Source of the DNA: Papaver somniferum
Taxonomy: Eukaryota; Streptophyta; Magnoliopsida; Ranunculales; Papaveraceae
NCBI RefSeq assembly: GCF_003573695.1
Contig: NC_039359.1
Span: forward strand, 188,998,813-189,062,812
Reading direction: 5' to 3'
DNA: 64,000 bases
Part shown: positions 45,782-56,999 of the stretch, one piece after another
Layout of the letters: each line of letters opens with the position of its first letter
Numbering within the stretch: position 1 is the first letter of the stretch
Notes under the pieces: generated by a model
Told to the model about the DNA's origin: nothing
The model's input: the letters and a program-made list of their open reading frames with translations, nothing else
Databases searched by the model: none
Translations under genes and position numbers: made by a program

Positions 45782-46073
45782 TATCTTGTGTGCTATAACT
45801 CTCTTAATGGCACCCTGTCTGCCCATATAACTCTTTTGTGTGCTGTAATAACTAGAGTAGGGATTGGTTAGTGTGTATCCGATCAGATAGTGACAGGTGT
45901 ACACTATCTGACCGTTAGAGTTAGGTTAATGATTGCTATTAAAAGCTGTAAGAACCTTCTCTTCTTCCTTAATGAAATATTATTGTTAGCTAAAGTAGTA
46001 GAGGCTGTGTTCATTAGGAACCAGAGTTACGATTCCTGGTAATTGATGTCCAATTCATAATGAGTACAGTACA
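45774..46073 (+). repeat. Element E 3' LTR
   Basis: Preceded by the purine tract agaagagggtaa. Starts TGTCATAG, ends CAGTACA; followed by the GTAGC target duplication. Confidence 0.92.
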
Positions 46074-48859
46074 GTAGCTAATCTGGTCGTTCATGCATTT
46101 TAACAAACAGTTAAAATGCATTTCGATCTGTTGATTTAGGCACTCTTATTGTTCAAAAAAGCTTGAATAATTGGCAATTGAAGATGGTGAAAGCAAATTT
46201 GTTGGAGTAAGTCGTGGAGGGAAGAAGATGGATTCACGAATAACTCAGCTTGCTGCACTTGATGGAATCAGTGCTTGGATTGTTGACTTGAACTCAGAAA
46301 CACCTATAAGAGCAACCAAATTAATCACCAAACTGCAGGGATTCGTTTCTAAATATTCAAAAAAATTGAAAAATAACCTTAAATCTGATCGATTCATGAT
46401 TTATCCCCGCATTGATGGCAGCAAACTTGGATTGTGCTAATTGCAATACTTCACCAAAAACCTATCAAACTCGAATTCAAGGCCAACACATCCTTCATGA
46501 ACTTCCACGGACTCGCATATGCCTGCTAATCTCTTGACTCGGCTCTTTTAATCAACCACAATCGATAGCAGCAAACTCACTTTCTTCACTTGTTTCCCGG
46601 CTCGATGAAATTGTGTAAAATAATACGCCATTAATCATCCACAATCGATTATTAGTATATGCAGCTCATACCGATAAAAATTATTTAATCATCCGCTATC
46701 TAGCCATCAGACAATACTTTTTTTTGCAGGGTTATTTAAATTAGTACAGGTGAGCCAGAAGAATATACAGTTTCCTTAATTAAGACGAATCACCAATTTC
46801 GTTTGTAACACAATTTCCTTAATTTAATGGGAAACAAAGAGATTTTGATGTAAGTGTCATCCACCTTTGACGGTGTTAGTAACGTACCGTTAAGTTTTGG
46901 TGTAAAAAAATTATTTAAGTTTAAATTCTGACATAAGTATTGTCCGTCTACTTTTTTGTCTACACTGTTACTAACGAACAGTTAAGTATTTGATGTACAC
47001 AAAGTGTAACAAGATTTTAACTATTACAATCAATAGAGTTATGCCAAGTGTCCTCACCAGAGCTTCTACATTAGAAAATGACTATTTCAACCAAAAGGAA
47101 ACGATGGTTTCATCAACGTTTAACGTGTGAGCTTTATTTGTTAAGGTCTTTAAGAGGGAAGATAAGGTGGGCACAAAACGATGCTATTTCTTCCATACAA
47201 ACTTCTATGAGCCTGTATAAAACATAAACACAAAGGGTCCAACCTTTAAATAGTTAGGACCACACTTTCAAAAATTCATTGACAAGAGCATCCATCTTTT
47301 GTAACCATTTGCTTCCCATATCATTATCTAGATCCTAATTGTACTGTTTTCCCGTAACATAATTGTTTTGGACCACATTTAAGTTTTATACTGTTCAACA
47401 CACGCCTCATCGTCGGCACCTACTTAAGTTCTTTTGTAGTTATTCGATCCTCCTTTAAATTCTTGTTCGTACTTCGTAGACATATGGTTCATCAGTGGAC
47501 GGACTTTCACGTGACAAAATTTTATTTGGCGATGATATGATACGGTCATAACAATATTTCGAAAACATATAACTACAAAAATTAATGCTTCAACATCTAT
47601 TCGCCTTATATCAAAATTTCTAATATCCTCTAAAAGAACCAAATTTCATTTTCATAAAACTTTAAAAATGACTTCGATCGATGAGAGACGCAAAGCGTTG
47701 AGAGGAAAGTGAAATAGACAGTCAAGAACTCGAGAGTTTTAGAAATTGTATAATTTTGGGCATGAGGCCGGTTCATATGGGCGTGGCAAAAATATAAAGT
47801 TTGCCATTTTTGCACCTACTATGAAGCTGGCTAACTGATAAACTGACCTAGCTAAGTGGCCATTAGCCAGGCTAGGTCGAATATCTGCGTGACCGCTCGA
47901 TCAAGATTACACCGGGCGATCGAATAAGCACCGCTAGCGATTTAGTGTAGATCACTCAATAATATTTAGTGTTTTTCTCTCCTACTTTTTTAGTAATTAT
48001 AACAGATTTTATTATAAAAAAGACCCACAAAATATTAAATAAACTCTAAAATTTAATAAACACCCCACCAAACCTAAAGAAACATATTTTTTTATTGATA
48101 AGAATTCCACAAAACATAATAAAATATACGTAGTACTAATCTATTAAAATTTATCAATTTTATCATAATAGAAAAACTAGTTTGCCATGCCGGCACGACA
48201 AAACAACTTTTATACCACACTCCATAGGAACGAGAACTGAGGATTGGAGATGAACGGGAAGAAGCAAACAAAATAACATGTGCGGGTGCAAGTTAAAAAT
48301 TAAAGATAGGGGAGAAAATTTATTATGGTGTCCCCAGAGAGACAGGACAATAAGTAGGGTCAGGCACGGGAGGGGATAGTTTGTGCCTGGCTCTTTTGTC
48401 TGCGCCCCCATCCTGTTTGGAGCAGAAGAGACGTCCTTGTCTTGCTTTCCGTGTTACTTCCATGTCAGCTTTCTTATGCGAAAAAAAGATGACCATCCTT
48501 AGCGATTTGGAGCACCGAAATCTTGTGGGACGATAAATTTACGAATATTATTGGGTTTCGTAGAATTCCAATTCCTTCTATATAGCCAACTTCCCATTAA
48601 TAACGTTTTAGAAATTTGAGCTGGACACTGATAATTCAGTACATATTAAAAATTGGGAAAATTTCTCTTTGGTCTATTTATAGCGGGACCACACCGGTTT
48701 GGTCGTATGAGAAAATACGTGTTGGTCCATAATTATTTAAGAATATCAAAATGGACGAAAAAATTCTTCTTTAACTGTTACCACCTGAAATAAGAAAAAC
48801 TGTCTGCCTTTCCCTCATTTACTCATGCCTTCTCAATTCTATCTTCTCTGTGTTGTCTA
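46074..48859. other. Host intergenic DNA
   Basis: About 2.8 kb without a recognisable gene. An 89-codon plus-strand frame (46171-46440; SRGGKKMDSRITQLAALDG) is not recognised; a poorly conserved exon cannot be excluded. The rest is AT-rich with small scattered frames on both strands. A GC-richer patch at 47870-47950 has no assignment. Confidence 0.4.
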
Positions 48860-50578
48860 TTACACTCCTAAATGGCAAGAAAGCCAATTACAATAAATTG
48901 GTGGGTAGCCTAACAACAAACTGGACACCAACACCCTTTCAATAGCTAAACCTATTCTATAAAAAAGAGTACCGCCTATTTTATAATTAGCGTCATGGTT
49001 CGAGATACAATTCTTCAACCTCTTCAAGAAAATGATAGTTTCTTCACCCAGTTCACCCAAAATCGAAAAAGCTAAAACACCAAAGCCATAACCATGAAGG
49101 GAGCACTTGTCTAGGTATTTATCGCGTTGACGCTTAGTATCCCTAGATATGGCATGACCGGGTATGAAAGTACGAACTCCCTCGCCAATGAATGGTGAAA
49201 CACCAGTAACATCAAAACAGACATCCTGACCGTTCTCCCAACCATGAACAAAAATATCTGCAGGTCTCAAGGAAGTATCGTTATTCGATAAGAATCCAAG
49301 AGCTACCTCCTTCCTCGCATGTACACCAGCCTTGTAACAAATGTCAGCATATACATCCCTCACAAGGTCGTGGAGGAATTTGAGACCGACATCATTAACG
49401 CAATGCAAAGCATGGTCGCCTAAAATATCCATCTTTTTGTTACAATTAGAGCATGAACTATCTTCCCTGAAAAGAGGTATGCCCAATCTATAACTAAACA
49501 CGGACCTAAATTGACGAGGTCCTAGACTTTGATTTAAACCACTAATGGGAATCGCCTTAAGAAAATCATGAGCATGAGCCACCCTGTTACTTTTCCATAA
49601 AACAGAATCCCGAGTGGACATGGTGAAGTTTGATGGAATATTCTTCTTAACAACATCAAAATATAACACTGCCAGAGAACGCATGGTATGGGGGGCAATA
49701 TTATTGAGGTTGAAGGTATAAGAAGACAATCCACATACCTCAAGGAAGGTATTCAAAGCCTGCTGGAAACACTTGCTAGGAACATCAGTGGAGGATACAT
49801 TAAGCATGGTCTCTTGTAAACCCCTAGTCTGGAAACAAGAGGCTATATAACAATAGTGGCTTGTATCTTCCATGGTGTAAACACCAAGACCGCCTTCTTT
49901 CATCGGAAAGGTGTAAAAACGCTGTTGGAGGGGTCCGAAGCCTGCTCCATCTCTAGTGACAATGTGTCTCAAAAATTGAAACAAACGCTGATCAAAAAGG
50001 GATTTAGCTTGAAGCAAAGCCAGAGAGTTGGTAGTTCTCATAGCAAAATATAATCTGGACACCCCGGAACAGCTTCGTAACAGTAGAAGATCACTCTGAG
50101 GATCTTGTAGTTTCTTCACAGTGTCCATTAGATAGATTTTTTTGTCCACTCTATCCTGAACTATATCGCTGCAGAACTGAAGGTCTAAGCTAACTGGTCC
50201 ACCCAACAGTTTGACCCCTCTAGACGGCCTACCGATGTCAGCCGGAATCACATTACCTACTAAAATCCTAGGGTCAACAACAGGCCAGAAAATATCGGTT
50301 TTCTTGATGTTTAGATGAAGCCCTCTACTGCCACCTTCAGACTGAATGATGCTCAATGCCTTCGACACTTCCAATGTATCGCCTACCAATGTGCCATCAT
50401 CCAAATACCACGCTTGTAGGTCAAGCTTGCATTCCGAAGAAATCATACATACAAGCGGATGTAATGTGAGTGCAAATAATAAGGGACCTAAAGGGTCACC
50501 TTGCTGAAATCTCATGGCCGAAAATAGAGTGAATTCGTTGTAGTAAAGTCTCGCGGGCTGAGCATAAAAAAACTCCAT
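48860..50578 (-). pseudogene. Plant RT-like protein: RT core, zinc knuckle and putative nuclease C-terminus
   Basis: The 572-codon frame opens in the RT palm: FSAMRFQQGDPLGPLLFALT, then the catalytic AWYLDDGTLVGD near residues 57-68, GLHLNIKKTDIFWP and GVKLLGGPVSLD. Near 390 is CSNCNKKMDILGDHALHC, a C-x2-C-x9-H-x3-C knuckle. About 60 residues later come LRPADIFVHGW and CFDVTGVSPF, an R-P-x-D...D-V pattern compatible with a PD-(D/E)xK nuclease fold (inference). The protein belongs to a family common in plant genomes and annotated as reverse-transcriptase-like. It is not part of a gag-pol element. The start at 50578 is artificial: a stop near 50606 cuts it from the upstream RT motifs. Confidence 0.75.
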
Positions 50579-51442
50579 CCACCTCGCAATACTTGGGCAT
50601 TTTCTCTATACTTCCTTGATCATAGTGGTCATGTCCACTAAATTAAAAGCATTGGTGAAATCAACTAACATCATGGTCATGTTGTCTCGTCCCCCTTTCT
50701 TCTCAAGTAACCTATTGGCCGAGTGAAGAATGGATACTCCTCCACAGGGATGCCCACTCTGAGTTGATGATTGCCTAAGTATGAGGCAATTTCCTTAACC
50801 ACCAAAGTTGCTGCCAACTTAGAGCATATCCTCCTTCAAACAATACCAACTGCAATTGGCCTCAATCCCCCACCAGGCTTGAGCAAAGGAGTTAATGGGG
50901 CGCTAGCCATAAACTCTCCCAAGACAGCCGGATACTTGCCTGCCAACCACACCGGAGTTAATGGTTGGCAGGCAAGTATCCACTAAGAGCTACTAAGATC
51001 ATCTGTCAAGTATTGAGCTCTGTCAAGTATCCACTAGGAGGGCAGGCAAGTTAATGGTTAACCACATCGGCTATAGGCGCTAGGAGGTCATCTGCTACTG
51101 CTGCCGCGATGCCACTAAGAGCATATGTCAAGTATTGAGCTCTCAAACCTTCCCTGCCACAAGAACTCTCTCGGGGGAAGCCCATAATCGCGCCTAAGAC
51201 AGCTTTAGCATCCACATAAACAGCCGCCCCGTTGATGGATTTTGAAGGAAAGCATGGGGTGGGGGTGGGGGGGAATCTTGAGGGTGTTTAAGCCTCAGTT
51301 CATGGAGTGTGTCCGGTGTGGAAGGGGCGACAACATTAGAAGAGATAACGCGTATGGCAGCAGCGTAGTGTCCCGAGCTTAACTTTCTCTTACAAGCCTG
51401 CAGATTGGATTTTTTCCTTTTAGCGCCGTGATTGGCTTGTCT
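50579..51442 (-). pseudogene. Plant RT-like protein: broken N-terminal RT region
   Basis: Minus-strand reading recovers, in order, KLSSGHYAAAIRVIS, FPRESSCGREGLRAQ, LSGIAAAVADDLL, PAVLGEFMASAPLTPLLKPG, GGLRPIAVGIV, GVSILHSANRLLEKK and MTMMLVDFTNAFNLVD (RT motif A, with the first catalytic Asp). There are stops within (one directly after RPIAVGIV, one near 50606) and at least one frameshift near 51230. A scrambled segment at 50930-51130 holds inverted and direct duplications. This bridges the two open frames and proves they are one former gene. Confidence 0.8.
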
Positions 51443-52346
51443 TCACTCTTGTTTATATGGAACAAGCAATTTCTGAGCTAAGTTTAGGCAGCCATTTGTC
51501 TCCCTCCACTGAATCAAAGGCTGATTTATACTTGCAGCATGTAGTCCCTTTCTATTACCAGACCTCCTTTCATTGCCATTCTTGGGGGTGTATAAAGTTA
51601 GAGTACAGATGGGCAAGAGCAACAAATGAATCCATGATGTTAAATCTGTAGGCTTAGCCAATATCTTGTCTAAAGATGATTTCAAGGTTTGGGAAAAGCT
51701 GAGACTGCACGGTGGAGGAATGCTGGTAGTTGTCATGATCTGTTTTTTAAAAATTGTATCCAGCAATTCCAAGGTCAATCCATTCTCTTCTACTTCAACA
51801 GCTGCAATGCTTGCATCTAGGGAACCCACGCAAGGTTTCACAATGCCATAAATCAAGAAATTTGCATTATTGCCATCAAGGGGACCTGCAATAGTATCAA
51901 TGTGTTCACGACAGGGACGACTCCATGCACGAAGGTGCACGTATTCACTGCACAGACACATTTGCAGCTGTCTTAGTCCAACCTCCCAAGCATCATAAAT
52001 GTCAGCATTATTACCAATACGTTCTCTACAGTCACCCTTGATCTCAGTTGAAGCAAAATGTCGATCATGAATATGGCTAATGAGTGAACCACGAGTGAAG
52101 CCTCTATCTCTAACCCCATCTCGGCAACCATCAAAGATCCTAAAAGGACAATGGAAAGTTGAATCACCTAAGGGATTAACTGCATCTGAAAAATATGGAG
52201 AATCCAGGGATGATGAAGGAGGTAACTGCATCCTAAGGATGCCAGAAAGAGAATATTTAAGCCGAATACAAGACATGTGATAGAGCACAGGTAGTTCAGG
52301 ATTTTCCTCAAATACTTTATGGGAGACAAAATGGTGATACACTTCC
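51443..52346 (-). pseudogene. Plant RT-like protein: N-terminal domain
   Basis: A 299-codon frame from MYHHFVSHKVFEENPEL. Residues about 65-95 hold FHCPFRIFDGCRDGVRDRGF and SLISHIHDRHF, a C...C...H...H pattern like a single C2H2-type finger. At about 205-275 come FSQTLKSSLDKILAKP, WIHLLLLPICTL and ERRSGNRKGL, typical of the stretch before the RT domain in this family. Its 5' flank ends at the copia LTR (52362), and a second copy of residues 1-104 lies on the far side of that element at 60191-60493, so the true 5' end of the gene was to the right. Confidence 0.7.
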
Positions 52347-52361
52347 TGCTAGAATCACAGA

Positions 52362-53139
52362 TGTATCAATAGAAGAAACGTCAGATGTATCAAATAACAA
52401 ATATAAAGAACCGTATCAAACAACTCTACCACGAACAAATTGATGAGGGCAGAATCACAGGTTCAACAAGCTGTCCTTAACACATTAGTTCGCGAGTATA
52501 CTCTGAAGTAATGCTAAACCCCAACGTGCGAAGATGTGTCCAGGATAATACTGCCCGATATAACTTGATTTAGCACAACGCAAGTTACCCACTCTTGAAC
52601 TCAGCAACATGGATGAAAGTAAAACGCCGCACAAAAAACAAGAAGATGAAGAAGAAAAGTAGACCTAGAGATAGTCGCTTCTTGTGTATTTTTAAAACAG
52701 AATTTCGAGTCATATTTATAGGATGAGATACTTGCAAATCAAGTTAGGTTTCGGTTTTCTTCAAACACAAGTAAAACTCGTTAAAGGAATTTCCCACAAA
52801 TAAAACTCTTAAGAAAATATTTTTGTAATTAATTTCCTAAAGAAAAATTCGCCAAAAATAAATACGAGTAGAAGACGAACTTGGTGCATGGTATACGCGC
52901 ATGGGCATGGGTCGAAACATGTATTTTTGGCCTCACCCGCTCCACCCACATTGTTTTACAACATATCCATGAGCACATGGTTATATAGTGGAGCACCTCT
53001 TTAGTTTTCCACAATGTGGGACTAAAGGTTCCATTTCATTCACTCAAAAATGAGTGAGTATCCTTAGACCCTTAGGTCATGAGATCAAACCACACCAAGA
53101 CCAAAAATCCATTTATTAAATAACTCATTTTCTCCAACA
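52362..53139 (-). repeat. Element D 3' LTR
   Basis: On the minus strand starts TGTTGGAGAAAATGAG at 53139; ends near 52362. The outer end is shorter than in the other LTR (about 10 bp lost). Roughly 5 percent different from 59402-60190 in the parts compared by eye. Confidence 0.88.
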
Positions 53140-53150
53140 ATCTCCCACAT
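53140..53150 (-). other. Polypurine tract of element D
   Basis: Minus strand ATGTGGGAGAT directly before the 3' LTR. Confidence 0.7.
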
Positions 53151-53778
53151 GAATGAAATCTCGGTAAATAACGAAAAATCAGAGTACGGAAAATACCATT
53201 TAGGTAAAGGTGTCCATGAGGTCTTGAACCTTGCTTAGTGAGAAGTTATCGGAACTACTAGCTAGACAGTGAACGCGATATCTTGAACTGCTGGCATTTG
53301 GTGTAATGCTAATAACATCCACGCATGATATCCTCCAAGTGTTGCTAAGTTCGTGCCGTTTTGTCCATTTTGGCCCTGGACATATCCCGTTTCTCAGAAT
53401 GCTCTAGAGAATCAGCTCCATTCTCATAGGAAACGACCTACTTCCTCATTCAGATAGGTGAGTTCCATCAAGAGTGTTTACTGCTACACCCCTCTTCAAT
53501 CTTAAATTGAAACTATAGAACTCATTAAGACTTAATTAAAATTCATCCTCCACATGCAGTCACACTATCACATCAACACCATAGGGAAGGGACAGAGAAT
53601 GAAATTCTCTGATAGTGTTTACCTTTACCCACCACAAATTAGTTGTCTTATTCGAAACCTTGATCTTGGGATCTCCAGTCAGCAAGGTTGAGTATCCTTC
53701 ATGGCAAGTTTAATTATTTGAGCCTTAGCCCCATCCCCTTCGATGCTTTAATAACTATCTCCTTGGACAAACCTTTCG
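53151..53778 (-). other. Element D 3' untranslated region
   Basis: Between RNase H and the purine tract; no ORF. Similar in phrases to the element C region at 21770-22090. Confidence 0.55.
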
Positions 53779-54750
53779 TCAAAGGGTCGTGATATTCTCC
53801 TTGGACCTTGTCCAATCTATGGAAATAACGCCTGTTGAGATTAGTAATTTCAAATAATAACGTCTTCTATGCATATGTATAGACTTTCCATTGTAGAAGC
53901 TATTCTTAGCTCTACCTATTGCAGATTTGCTGTCACAATGTATAGATATAGCTGGCACATGCCTATGCCAGAGAGGAATATCTTCTAAAAAGTTTCTTAG
54001 CCATTCGGCCTCCTCTCCTTCTTTATCTAACTCAATAAACTCCGACTCCATAGTTGAGCGAGCTATACATGTTTGTTTGGAACTCTTCCAAGATACATAC
54101 GCACCTGCTAGAATGAATACATATCCACTTGTAGACTTAGACTCCTCTGAGTCTGCTATCCAGTTTGCATCGCAAAATACCTCAAGGACGGCCGGATACC
54201 CTTCGTAATTCAAACAAAAGGTCATTGTGTACTTCAAGTACTTTAGCACTCTAATAAGTGCATCCCAATGTTTCTGCCCTGGATTACAAGTATACCTGCT
54301 TAACCTACTCACAGTATAAGCAATGTCTGGTCTCGTACAATTCATCAAATACATCAGACTTCCTATGACTCTCGAGTATTCAAGTTGGTTAACACCTACA
54401 CCCTTATTCTTCATGAGTTTGCAAGAAGAATCATATGGATTGCAAACAGGTTTACAATCAAACTGATTATATTTCTTAAGTATGGATTCAACATAATGAG
54501 ACTGACTCAGACTATAACCATTAGAAGTTTTTCCAATCTTCACCCCTAATATGACATCAGCGGTGCCTAAGTCTTTCATGTCAAAGTTCTTATTCAACAG
54601 TTTCTTTGTGGTATTAATAACATCCATGATTGTACCTAGTATAAGCATATCATCAACATACAAGCATACAATCACACAGGCATCCTTGACAAGTTTAGTA
54701 TAAACACACTTATCAGATTCATTAATTCTAAAACCACTAGAAATCATCAC
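53779..54750 (-). pseudogene. Copia RT C-terminal half and RNase H of element D
   Basis: 323 open codons. Catalytic [11 protein letters not shown] near residue 30, then [15 protein letters not shown] and a [14 protein letters not shown] segment, then the [20 protein letters not shown] motif. RNase H follows, with [20 protein letters not shown] (Asp), [20 protein letters not shown] (Glu), [14 protein letters not shown] (Asp) and [13 protein letters not shown]. After SKENITTL the frame ends, where the family has a DPLTKG close. A stop at 54772 separates the N-terminal RT piece. Confidence 0.9.
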
Positions 54751-54771
54751 ATGATCAAATTTCTCATGCCA

Positions 54772-55226
54772 CTATTTAGGTGCTTGTTTCAATCCATACA
54801 AAGATTTCTTCAGTTTACAAACTTTATTTTCACAACCTTTAACTATAAAGCCTTCGGGTTGTTCCATATAGATTTCTTCATCTAAATCACCATTCAAAAA
54901 CGTTGTCTTTACATCCATTTGATGTATCTCTAGGTTATGGACAGAATCTATAGAAATTAACATCCTAATGGAGCTAATTCTACTCACTGGTGAATATGTA
55001 TCAAAGAAATCTATACCTTATATCTGTTTATAGACTTTTGCTACCAACCTAGACTTGTACTTTTCAATAGTTCCATTATATTATGTTTTCTCTTGAAAAT
55101 CCATTTACAACCTATGGCCTTAGACCCTGGAGGTAAATCTACAGGTTCAAAAGTATCATTTTCTCGAATGGAATCCATTTTACTAATTGCAGCTTCTTTC
55201 CACCACGGAGCTTCAGGACAAGTCAT
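54772..55226 (-). pseudogene. Copia RT N-terminal half of element D
   Basis: Two frames. 55041-55226 reads CPEAPWWKEAAISKMDSI and GCKWIFKRK. After a frameshift, 54772-54987 reads RISSIRMLISI, IHQMDVKTTFLNGDLDEEIY and KLKKSLYGLKQAPK, with a TAG stop at 54772. The catalytic first Asp (QMDVKTTFLNG) is intact. The right edge at 55226 is the insertion point of the solo LTR; the protein was continuous with the integrase frame ending at 56997. Confidence 0.88.
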
Positions 55227-55228
55227 GG
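55224..55228. repeat. Target site duplication of the nested solo LTR (left)
   Basis: CATGG, the same as 57000-57004. Confidence 0.85.
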
Positions 55229-56999
55229 TGGTGTGGTTTTAAAAGAACCTACAACTTAGACCTGCAAGTATACAGGGTCAGTTGTAGAGAGTGAGGTAAG
55301 AAGGGGTTTGTCCTCAGGGACTTGGTGTGTGTAGTTGAATCTATGGTCTCACCACAACTGATTTCAGAACAAGAAGTAACACAAATAGGGGGTTTTGTTT
55401 GACGATACGGCTAGATGAATGATTATACTACACAAACAATATTAGAATGCAATTAGAAATCACTAGGGCAGTCGAATCCACTGCTTAACCTGCACTAGAT
55501 AATTCAGTTATGGATATTACTCTTGTCCTTTTAATGAATAGCGGTGAGGATTCGTGTCTTCCGCTTATTCAAGGTGATATGAAGATGGATGACTAATCAC
55601 AACTAAAGTATTTATCCTAAGTAATAATTGTCTGATTAAAGCACAACTATTCAAAAGATAAATCAATTCATTTAAGCATGAGTTGCAGCACAACAACATA
55701 GAATTGTTCCAACTACCTAGGTTGCATGACAAACAAGGTGAAAGTAATATGTTGTAGCACAAAGATTAAATCTATCCTTAAGCAGTTAAGCACAACAAGA
55801 ACAAATTCATAACCAAAATTATCTAATATTAGATTAAGAGCTTCATTTAATCCCTAGTTAGAAAATTAGAACATTATAAGAACTGAAAAATAAACCTAAA
55901 TACTACATCTTGGTGCACCGGCTAATCCGGGCATATCCCTTACAACATCCCAAAGCATCTATTTATACATGCACAAGTTTTCCAAAAAAAAAAAACAGAA
56001 AATTAGGGTTTCATAAAGATTGGAATTAGGTTTACCTAATCTCTGAAAACTCTCAAGTGCATCGACCCAATCTTCTATTTCTTCTCCTGATGCTACCCAT
56101 GCCTTCAATTTCACTCGATTTCGACCTAGTTTACCAATTTTACATGCTAGGGTTTTAGAGAGAAAACGTGTAGAAATTGGGAAAATAGGTGGCTAAAGAG
56201 AAGGGAAAATGATGGGATTAGGGTTGGTGGTGTTTGAGAAGAGATGGTGGTGGTTGTGGTGGTGGCAGAGAGTTGGGGGAGGAGCTGTTGGTGCGGAAGG
56301 AAGAGATGAAAGAAAACCCGATATAGTTTTCTTAGGGTTTGTTTGGTTTGGGTGTATAGGTATTAGATGCTTGGATGTTAGACGGAATCATCAAAGCTCG
56401 ATGTTCTGCTTGTGAAAGACGTCGGATGAGAAGATTATGGATTAATCCAACGGCGCGATGGAGATGGGTATGGAGCGACCGTTGGATGTGGGATACATCA
56501 AAATTGACGGTCCAAGATGGAGTTAGGTGCTATAGTGTTATACAGGAACATCAAAGCTCGATGAACTCTGATGAAGCGACCGTTAGATGATGGAATGGAT
56601 CCAATCTGACGGTTAAGAAGAGAAACGGGTTTGGGTTTGGATTTTAGGCTTAGGAAATGGGTTTGGGTTTGGGCTTAGACAATCTTGAGCCCACTTCTTC
56701 TTTAAGAACAAATTCTTCCTCTTTAAGCCCATTTTCATCTTTGATTCTTCCATACCACATTCTTCACTTCTTTTCCGCTAGAGTTTCCGTCGTCTTTTTC
56801 CCGTATCTTTGCTCTTTTCGCTCCACAACTCATCTAGTCTTTATTTATTACCTAAAAATGCAAAATTAATTAAGAAAAGTATTTATACTTGAAAACAATT
56901 AAAATACAGAATATGGGATAAAATGTAGAATTAATGCACAAAAGATGAGTTAAATGCCAATAAAAAGGGACAAATATATACAATATTTGGCACTCATCA
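55229..56999 (-). mobile_element. Solo LTR (1771 bp) nested in element D pol
   Basis: Begins TGGTGTGG and ends ACTCATCA, so TG...CA, with a perfect CATGG duplication on both sides. Removing it would rejoin the pol frame at the same codon. No gag or pol is inside, and no second LTR copy. I take it as a solo LTR left by recombination between the two LTRs of an inserted element. Orientation is given as minus because TGATGAGTGCC (minus) resembles a common plant LTR start; this is weak. The G/T-rich piece 56210-56340 and a plant-gene-like leader at 56150 are internal to it. Confidence 0.8.

Larger units (their letters stand above)
40897..46073 (+). mobile_element. Chromovirus-type Ty3/gypsy retrotransposon (element E)
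   Basis: 5,177 bp with two 300-bp LTRs and a perfect GTAGC target duplication. Gag, protease, RT, RNase H, integrase and a C-terminal chromodomain-like segment occur in gypsy order on the plus strand. Short LTRs, compact size and the chromodomain suggest a Reina-like chromovirus (inference). Coding is broken by several frameshifts and stops. Confidence 0.9.

Noticed and set aside
51973..52280. Short frames on both strands over the RT-like N-terminal domain, duplicated at 60136-60318
   Set aside because: Shadows; only the frame with the C2H2-like pattern is colinear with the rest of the pseudogene.
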